From an uncultured Phycisphaerales bacterium (GTDB taxonomy: Bacteria; Planctomycetota; Phycisphaerae; Tepidisphaerales; Tepidisphaeraceae): a DNA stretch of 64,000 bases. The position numbers and the translations under genes were made by a program. The stretch lies in the NCBI GenBank assembly GCA_903871935.1, contig CAIQIQ010000009.1:47332-111331 (forward strand). The letters run 5' to 3'. The notes beneath the pieces were generated by a model. It made no database searches, was not told the DNA's origin, and saw nothing but the letters and a program-made list of their open reading frames with translations. Shown here one piece after another: positions 20,214 through 25,366 of the stretch (the first letter of the stretch is position 1; each line of letters begins with the position of its first letter).

Positions 20214-21983
20214 ATGGGTCGAAAACTCTTTTTATGGCTGCTCTTGGCGCTGGTGCTGCTGGTCTTCGGCGCGTTCCTGCTCTGGCCGATCTGGCGCGTC
20301 GTCAGAGTGGGCCTCTTCGGAATCCCCGGCACCGCCGATACCGGCTTCACTCTCGCCTACATCGGCCACGTCTTCATCGATCCGGTGCTGCGACAGGGCC
20401 TGATCAACTCCGCCCTGATCGCCGTGGGCGTCACCATCATTACCATGTGCATCGCCGTGCCTCTGGCGGTGCTGTCAGTGAAATATGACTTCCGCGGCAA
20501 GGCGATGCTCTCCGGGCTGCTGCTGGTGCCGCTGATTCTTCCGCCATTTGTCGGCGCCATCGGCATGCGTCAGATCGTCGGCCGGATGGGCGCCCTGACC
20601 GGCCTGGCCCAGGATATCGGGCTGGTATCCGCCGGCTCACCCGTCGACTGGCTCAGTTTCAGTCGCATCATCGGCATCATGCTCGTTGAGGCATTGGGCC
20701 TGTACCCGATCGTCTTCCTGAACGTCTCGGCCGCCCTCGCCAATCTCGACCCCGCCATGGAGCAAGCCGCCGCCAACCTGGGCGCCGGCCGCTGGACCAT
20801 CTTCCGCCGCATCACCCTTCCCCTGATGCGCCCCGGCCTGTTTGCCGGCGGCACCATCGTGCTGATCTGGTCCTTCACCGAACTGGGCACGCCGCTCATG
20901 TTCGACTTCTCCCGCGTGATGCCCGTCCAGGTCTTCCAGCGGATTTCGCAGGTCTCCGGTTCGCCGGTCCCCTATGCCATGGTGATCGTGATGCTGGCCT
21001 CTTCCTGCCTTCTCTACCTGACCGGCAAGACGCTGCTGGGGCGGACGAACGTTGCCGGCGTCACCAAGGCTTCAGTGCGATCCACCACGCTGAAACTGCG
21101 AGGCCCCAAAGCCGCACTCGCCGCCGGCGCCTTTGGTTTGGTCATCGCGCTGGCGCTGCTCCCGCACATCGGCGTGGTCCTGACGAGTCTCAGCGGCGTC
21201 GGAAGCTGGTACGAATCAGCCCTGCCACGTGTCTTCACCACCGCGCACTACGCGGCCGGCCTCTCGCACGATGTCACCATTCCTGCGATTCGCAACAGCG
21301 TCATCTTCGCGCTGATCGCAACCGTGGCCGATGTCATCCTGGGCATCCTGATCGCCTGGGTGATCGTCCGCTCCAAGCTGCCGGGCAAGCAACTGATCGA
21401 CTCACTGGCCATGCTCCCCCTTGCCGTACCAGGGCTGGTTCTGGCATTTGGCTACCTGGCCATCAGTTTCCAACTGCAATCGGTCGTGCAGAGCATCCCG
21501 ACTTTGAAGGACCTGTCAGCGCAGTTTCCCAACACCTTTGACCTGATCAACGTAGAAAAGAATCCCGCCCTGCTGCTGGTAATCGCCTATGCTATGCGTC
21601 GGCTACCCTACGTCGTGCGCAGCGCTGTGGCGGGGTTGCAGCAGACGCCGGTGGATCTGGAACTGGCCGCCCGCAATCTAGGTGCCGGCCCGCTACTGAC
21701 CGCCCGGCGGATCATGATCCCGCTGATCGCCGCCAATCTGGTCGCCGGTGCCCTGCTGGCCTTCGCCTTCGCCATGCTGGAGGTCTCCGACTCCCTGATC
21801 CTGGCGCAGAAACAGGCCTACTGGCCGATCACCAAAGCGATCTACGAACTGTTCCAGCGCCTTGGCGATGGCCCCTACGTCGCCAGTGCCCTGGGCGTGT
21901 GGGCGATGGCGCTACTGACCCTGACGATCCTGCTGGCCAACGACCTGCTCGGCAAACGCATGGGCGCGATCTTCCGCGTGTAG
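20214..21983 (+). CDS. ABC transporter permease with two fused domains (FbpB/ThiP type)
   Basis: 589 residues. Two homologous MetI-like permease domains are fused in one chain; each has the EAA loop (EQAAANLGAGRWTIFRRI and ELAARNLGAGPLLTARRI). Around 12 membrane segments are expected, starting with LFLWLLLALVLLVFGAFLLWPIW. This organisation is typical of Fe3+, thiamine or spermidine/phosphonate importers. No binding protein or ATPase gene is adjacent, so the substrate cannot be assigned and partners must be encoded elsewhere. The start MGRKLF is chosen over 20103, which overlaps the STAS gene promoter. Confidence 0.88.
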   Translation: MGRKLFLWLLLALVLLVFGAFLLWPIWRVVRVGLFGIPGTADTGFTLAYIGHVFIDPVLRQGLINSALIAVGVTIITMCIAVPLAVLSVKYDFRGKAMLSGLLLVPLILPPFVGAIGMRQIVGRMGALTGLAQDIGLVSAGSPVDWLSFSRIIGIMLVEALGLYPIVFLNVSAALANLDPAMEQAAANLGAGRWTIFRRITLPLMRPGLFAGGTIVLIWSFTELGTPLMFDFSRVMPVQVFQRISQVSGSPVPYAMVIVMLASSCLLYLTGKTLLGRTNVAGVTKASVRSTTLKLRGPKAALAAGAFGLVIALALLPHIGVVLTSLSGVGSWYESALPRVFTTAHYAAGLSHDVTIPAIRNSVIFALIATVADVILGILIAWVIVRSKLPGKQLIDSLAMLPLAVPGLVLAFGYLAISFQLQSVVQSIPTLKDLSAQFPNTFDLINVEKNPALLLVIAYAMRRLPYVVRSAVAGLQQTPVDLELAARNLGAGPLLTARRIMIPLIAANLVAGALLAFAFAMLEVSDSLILAQKQAYWPITKAIYELFQRLGDGPYVASALGVWAMALLTLTILLANDLLGKRMGAIFRV

Positions 21984-21984
21984 C

Positions 21985-22050
21985 GGGGTCGGGAGTCTTT
22001 TGTGCGCAGCACCTTCTGGGTCTTTCAGACAAAAGACTCTCGACCCCTTT
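21985..22050. terminator. Very long hairpin terminator after ABC permease
   Basis: Inverted repeat of 19 bp with one mismatch: arms 21985-22003 and 22029-22047, loop 25 bases, followed by TTT. The left arm begins one base after the permease stop codon. Within the arms the runs TTTTGT and ACAAAA sit next to the loop. The stem is far longer than an ordinary intrinsic terminator and may serve both the permease and the convergent gene at 22245. Confidence 0.7.
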
Positions 22051-22062
22051 GGCCTTCGATCT

Positions 22063-22176
22063 CACTGAGCATTCAGCCCCAACGGGGCGCAAGTACATAG
22101 CCCAGGGCAAGGCGTACCCGCCGCCGCCCTGGGTATCATCGCCACAAGAACCAAAGAGCCCTGTAAGGGCGAGACA
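22063..22176. repeat. Triple-hairpin repeat element, copy 1
   Basis: About 114 bases made of three stems: GCCCC-AAC-GGGGC, CCCAGGGC with GCCCTGGG around a 17-base loop, and GCCCT-GTA-AGGGC. A second, same-orientation copy is at 23229-23340 with most bases identical. The pair encloses the higBA-like module and a small conserved gene. Confidence 0.85.
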
Positions 22177-22244
22177 GCAGTCACGTACTGGCTTTGGTGC
22201 TCGCGCTGAGGGCGACGAACATGCAGGAAAACATCACCGTCTCC

Positions 22245-22475
22245 TTATGCCGCAACCAAAGCATTGACGATACGAGCCGGCAGATTGACCGTCATGAAAC
22301 CGCTGGCCGGATAGAGATAGTCCTCGCCCGACTCATCAATCACGCGAATCATGGACTTGGGGTCACCCGTTTGCGGGGGCAGGCACTGGTAGACCTTCCT
22401 GACCTCCAGCGATGCCGGGTTCCCTTCGTTGTTCACACAAATCACATACTGGCTTGGTTTCCTGGCTGCTCTCAT
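22245..22475 (-). CDS. Small conserved protein downstream of HigBA-like module
   Basis: About 76 residues from ATG 22475. The segment YVICVNNEGNPASLEVRKVYQCLP followed by MIRVIDESGEDYLYPASGF resembles small soluble proteins of unknown function that I recall from many bacterial genomes, ending in a Val-Asn-Leu-Pro helix start. No catalytic or metal-binding pattern is evident. It follows the antitoxin gene by 92 nt on the same strand and lies inside the same pair of direct repeats, so it may belong to the module. The longer start at 22565 adds a low-complexity, poorly conserved-looking leader. Confidence 0.7.
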   Translation of the reverse strand: MRAARKPSQYVICVNNEGNPASLEVRKVYQCLPPQTGDPKSMIRVIDESGEDYLYPASGFMTVNLPARIVNALVAA

Positions 22476-22567
22476 TGTCTTATCCAACGCGTCGTTTGAT
22501 CTTCCAGTCCTTGCGCCCAATCCCATGGGCTTCATACCAGTGTATCTCCGCAATGAAACGATCAATG

Positions 22568-22855
22568 CTACGCGACACCGAGCACGAGACGTCTGCCACA
22601 GGCCTTGGCATACTTACGCAGCGTGGTCAGCGATGGGGAATGCTTTCCGGTTGCCAGCGACCGCTCAAGCCTCGCGATAGCCGGCGGCTGAGTGCCCATT
22701 CGCTTCGCCACTTGGGCCTGAGACAAGCCCGCTTCGTGCCTGGCCTTCAGAAACAGATCAAACAGCGCGGCTTCTTCCCGCTCGATACGCTCCACCTCCT
22801 TGCGCACACCAGGCCGGCGCATCAGCTTCTCCACAATCTGCTCATGAGTTCGCAT
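22568..22855 (-). CDS. higA: XRE-family antitoxin (HigA-like)
   Basis: 95 residues. The C-terminal half is a helix-turn-helix of the XRE class: AGLSQAQVAKRMGTQPPAIARLER, followed by SPSLTTLRKYAKACGRRL. The N-terminal helix (IVEKLMRRPGVRKEVERIEREEAALFDLF) is typical of HigA-type antitoxins paired with a Gp49-like toxin. It overlaps the upstream toxin gene by 14 nt, the usual toxin-first order. It should neutralise the toxin and repress the operon. Confidence 0.9.
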   Translation of the reverse strand: MRTHEQIVEKLMRRPGVRKEVERIEREEAALFDLFLKARHEAGLSQAQVAKRMGTQPPAIARLERSLATGKHSPSLTTLRKYAKACGRRLVLGVA

Positions 22856-23174
22856 GTTTCACTTCCTTCATTCTCGCTTCCGCGATTCTGATCTCTCTGG
22901 GCGGCGTCCTCTGCGTCTTCTTGATGAAGCTGTGGAGCATCACAATTCGCCTGCCAGCCAAAGTACAGAAGAAAACTCTTGCTATCCCCTCCTGGCCCCT
23001 CAATCGAAGCTCAAACAACCCGCCTCCAAATGCCTCGGTGTGCGGCTCGCCAAGATTCGGCCCCAAAGAAACCATGCGTCGAGTCAGAACGATGTACCGA
23101 GCGGCCAGCGTATCCGGCAGTGCGAGGATTTCTTCCTCGACACCATCGCTGTAGTAGCAGATCGTGTACTCCAC
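22842..23174 (-). CDS. higB: RelE/HigB-like toxin (Gp49 family)
   Basis: 110 residues. The family core is clear: EEEILALPDTLAARYIVLTRRM, LGEPHTEAFGGGLFELRLRGQEGIARVFFC, then RRIVMLHSFIKKTQRTPPREI with the Lys/Arg-rich active strand and the Phe-X-Lys-Lys-Thr motif of HigB and Gp49 proteins. Such toxins are ribosome-dependent mRNA interferases. First gene of the higBA pair on the minus strand, with the promoter expected in 23175-23228 next to the repeat copy. Appears intact. Confidence 0.9.
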   Translation of the reverse strand: MEYTICYYSDGVEEEILALPDTLAARYIVLTRRMVSLGPNLGEPHTEAFGGGLFELRLRGQEGIARVFFCTLAGRRIVMLHSFIKKTQRTPPREIRIAEARMKEVKHANS

Positions 23175-23228
23175 ACTGGAATCATAACATAAATGTTACT
23201 GCCGGACAAGCGTCTCGCAACCCCATCC

Positions 23229-23340
23229 CACTGAGCATTCAGCCCCAACGGGGCGCAATTGCATAGCCCAGGGCAAGGCGTACCCGCCGCCGCCCTGAGT
23301 ACCATCATCCACAAAACCAGAAGCCCTGAAGGGGCGACAT
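23229..23340. repeat. Triple-hairpin repeat element, copy 2
   Basis: Same order of stems as copy 1 at 22063. The left stem is identical (GCCCC-AAC-GGGGC). The middle stem has one changed base (right arm GCCCTGAG). The right stem is GCCCTGAAGGGGC, with a different loop. It lies 55 nt upstream of the higB start. Confidence 0.85.
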
Positions 23341-23386
23341 AACGGACGCGAAACCTGAGAAATGGCCCACTCTCGCCGCCACGTTC

Positions 23387-23440
23387 GTATCGTTCGTTGT
23401 TTACACTTCAGTGTGCGTTCGTTGTTCAGCCTTCAGGCTG
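23387..23440. repeat. Paired short hairpins with shared TTCA loop and leader
   Basis: The sequence CGTTCGTTGTT occurs twice (23390-23400 and 23416-23426), each time followed within three bases by a perfect hairpin whose loop is TTCA: ACAC-TTCA-GTGT (23403-23414) and CAGCC-TTCA-GGCTG (23427-23440). The stems differ while leader and loop are constant, which looks like a modular repeat family. Confidence 0.65.
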
Positions 23441-23463
23441 TCTTTCCGTCTCCCCCATCTCCT

Positions 23464-23505
23464 TCCTCAATCCTTCATCCTTCCGCCTTCATCCATCATC
23501 CTTCT
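23464..23505. repeat. Heptanucleotide tandem array, pyrimidine-rich
   Basis: Six consecutive 7-base units of the form TCCTTCA: TCCTCAA, TCCTTCA, TCCTTCC, GCCTTCA, TCCATCA, TCCTTCT. It precedes the second toxin-antitoxin module by about 65 nt. The 395-base gap between 23175 and 23569 otherwise holds the repeat copy 2 and the paired hairpins; no gene is seen. Confidence 0.65.
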
Positions 23506-23569
23506 CTTTCGCTCACCACACCGTTGCTCCAGTCACTCCCCCTCACTACAATTTGATGTGGAGAGTCGC

Positions 23570-23794
23570 ATGACAGCCATTTTGGCCAAGGCCTTCAAGC
23601 AAGCATCCAAACTCCCTGCCCCCCTGCAAGAGCAGCTTGCCAGCCAATTGTTGGACGATATGGCTGGTGAGGCCAAATGGGATGCCGCCCTGGCCAGCCC
23701 CACATCCCAGCAGTTACTGGAGACAATGGCAACCCGAGCGCTCAAAGCAAGCCGCACAGGTAAAACTCACCGCAAGGGCTTTGGCGAGCCGTGA
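23570..23794 (+). CDS. Antitoxin of a second type II module
   Basis: 74 residues. Sequence KAFKQASKLPAPLQEQLASQLLDDM, then a linker and WDAALASPTSQQLLETMATRALKA and a basic C-terminus (SRTGKTHRKGF) match short helical antitoxins that accompany RelE/ParE toxins. Stop codon overlaps the GTG start of the toxin gene (GTGA), which is typical of co-translated TA pairs. The longer in-frame start at 23411 runs through repeat DNA and is not real. Confidence 0.82.
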   Translation: MTAILAKAFKQASKLPAPLQEQLASQLLDDMAGEAKWDAALASPTSQQLLETMATRALKASRTGKTHRKGFGEP

Positions 23795-24123
23795 CTTCCG
23801 AACTAACTGACGAATTCCTTGCATGTTACCGCCTGCTTCCCGCGCGCATCAGACAGCAGGCCCGGCGGAACTACCGCCTCTGGAAAACCAACCCGCACCA
23901 ACCCAGTCTTGAGTTTAAGCTCGTGGGCAAACGGATGCCCATCTTCAGCGTCCGCATCGGCATCGGCTGGCGAGTCCTTGGCGTTCGAAACGGTGATAAC
24001 ATGGTTTGGTTCTGGATCGGATCACATGCCACGTACGACCGACTGCTGCAATCGATGGGTCCAGAATCCCGAATCCTGAATCCCGAATGCATGGCTTCTG
24101 CCTTGTTACGGAATAATCAATGA
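23791..24123 (+). CDS. RelE/ParE-like toxin with extended C-terminus
   Basis: 110 residues, GTG start overlapping the antitoxin stop. The core TDEFLACYRLLPARIRQQARR, PHQPSLEFKLVGKRMPIFSVRIG and MVWFWIGSHATYDRLL matches compact RelE/ParE toxins, which normally end shortly after YDRLL. Here about 23 further residues follow, encoded partly by a 7-base tandem array (24064-24091) and reading ESRILNPE in translation. The extension probably comes from repeat insertion or loss of the original stop and may or may not impair function. Confidence 0.82.
   Translation: MTSELTDEFLACYRLLPARIRQQARRNYRLWKTNPHQPSLEFKLVGKRMPIFSVRIGIGWRVLGVRNGDNMVWFWIGSHATYDRLLQSMGPESRILNPECMASALLRNNQ
24064..24091. repeat. Heptanucleotide array inside toxin gene 3' end
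   Basis: Four 7-base units: GAATCCC, GAATCCT, GAATCCC, GAATGCA. It lies within the last 60 bases of the toxin reading frame. Confidence 0.7.
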
Positions 24124-24136
24124 TCACCACACCATC

Positions 24137-24195
24137 CGATCCTGAGCATCGTCCCTTCGTCGCTCCGTCCCTTCGTCGCTACGATCTTGAGCATC
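24137..24195. repeat. Nested direct repeats downstream of toxin gene
   Basis: A 14-base sequence CGATC(C/T)TGAGCATC occurs at 24137-24150 and 24182-24195. Between them CGTCCCTTCGTCGCT occurs twice with a 16-base period (24150-24164 and 24166-24180). Confidence 0.75.
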
Positions 24196-24203
24196 TTCCT
24201 CTC

Positions 24204-24252
24204 TTCTGACTCCTGACTCCTGTCTCCTGACTTCTGACTTCTGACTTCTGAC
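24204..24252. repeat. Heptanucleotide tandem array (seven units)
   Basis: Exactly seven 7-base units: TTCTGAC, TCCTGAC, TCCTGTC, TCCTGAC, then TTCTGAC three times. It lies between the toxin gene and the alpha/beta hydrolase gene at 24301. Confidence 0.85.
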
Positions 24253-24300
24253 TTCAGCCTGATATACAATGCCGCCGTCGATCCAGGAAGGAAACTTCAC

Positions 24301-25254
24301 ATGTTCCATTGGCCCGAAACGTTTTCGTCCAGGCAGGACTTCGAACAAGCGCGCAGCCAGTTCGTCGAACTCTACAAGTCGTGTCTGGGCACCATGCCCG
24401 ATCGCGTTGAACTCAACGCCAAGGTCCTGGCCGCGAAGCAATGCGACGGCTATCGCCGCGAACTCGTCCAATACGAAGTCGAGAAAGATCAAGCCCCCGT
24501 CAAGGCGTACGTCTGTGTCCCAGACAAAATCAGGCCCGGCTCGCCCGCCATCGTCTGTCTCCACCAGCACGCAGGACAGTTCGGCCTTGGCAAGAGCGAA
24601 CAGGTTGGCCGCATCGGTTCGCCCCACCAGCAGCAGGCCGCCGACCTGGCCAAGCGCGGCTACGTCACCATGGCCGCCGACAGCCGCTGCTTTGAAGAGC
24701 GCATGACCTACTGGGATGGCGATGGCATCTACGGCATGGGCCTGCTCGTCAAAGGCGCCACCCTCGCCGGTCGCTTCATCTGGGACATCCAGCGCGAGAT
24801 CGATTACCTGGTATCCCGCCCCGAGGTCAACTCCGATCTTCTGGGCCTTGTCGGCCACTCCATGGGCGCCATGCAGGCGCAGATCCTCCTGCCCCTGGAA
24901 CCACGCATCAAGGTGGCGGTGGCCAGCCAGGGTGCAAAACTCTTCTCCGGCATGCTCGAACGAGGTGACACCTTCCCGCAGGCCTACATCCTGCCGGGCT
25001 ATTATGCGTTCGCGGATCTTGACGCCCTGCTCGCCTCATTCGCCCCCAAATCGCTGCTTCTGACCGGCCGACGACAGGACAGCGTCAGCAGAATCGAGGA
25101 TCAATTGATCGTTGAACGGCGACTCGAAGGCGTATATGCAACGCTGGGCACCCCCCAGAACTTCAAATATATTCGCGAGGACGGCGGCCACCAGTTCAGC
25201 CCCGCGCTCCGCCAATCCGCATACGAATGGTTCGAGCAACACCTGAACGGATGA
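24301..25254 (+). CDS. Alpha/beta hydrolase (dienelactone hydrolase/acetyl xylan esterase-like)
   Basis: 317 residues, no signal peptide. The nucleophile elbow is GHSMGA (Ser187), the oxyanion region follows IVCLHQHAGQFGLGKSEQVG, and a C-terminal His lies in REDGGHQFSPA; together these give a Ser-Asp-His triad of the alpha/beta hydrolase fold. The large insertion after the first strands and the phrase DIQREIDYLVSRPEV resemble acetyl-xylan-esterase or abhydrolase_7-type proteins common in planctomycete carbohydrate clusters. Substrate is not determinable. It precedes the GH38-like gene on the same strand, a sensible deacylation partner. Confidence 0.85.
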   Translation: MFHWPETFSSRQDFEQARSQFVELYKSCLGTMPDRVELNAKVLAAKQCDGYRRELVQYEVEKDQAPVKAYVCVPDKIRPGSPAIVCLHQHAGQFGLGKSEQVGRIGSPHQQQAADLAKRGYVTMAADSRCFEERMTYWDGDGIYGMGLLVKGATLAGRFIWDIQREIDYLVSRPEVNSDLLGLVGHSMGAMQAQILLPLEPRIKVAVASQGAKLFSGMLERGDTFPQAYILPGYYAFADLDALLASFAPKSLLLTGRRQDSVSRIEDQLIVERRLEGVYATLGTPQNFKYIREDGGHQFSPALRQSAYEWFEQHLNG

Positions 25255-25366
25255 TGAACACTGATAAACGAGGCAGGTAAAACTGTCCGGCTGAGTGCGC
25301 CATGTCAGTTCAATGCGTTTGGCGGCCGCCGTTTCGATTGTCCGTCTGACACACTGGGAGAAACCA

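Noticed and set aside
22063..23340. CRISPR array or attachment sites for the repeated elements
   Set aside because: Only two copies, more than 1 kb apart, with no spacer series, no cas gene and no integrase or tRNA nearby.
24124..24858. 244-codon minus-strand frame covering 7-base repeats and hydrolase gene
   Set aside because: Mostly antisense to the hydrolase; its C-terminal SEVRRQESGVRREE-type residues are translated repeat DNA.
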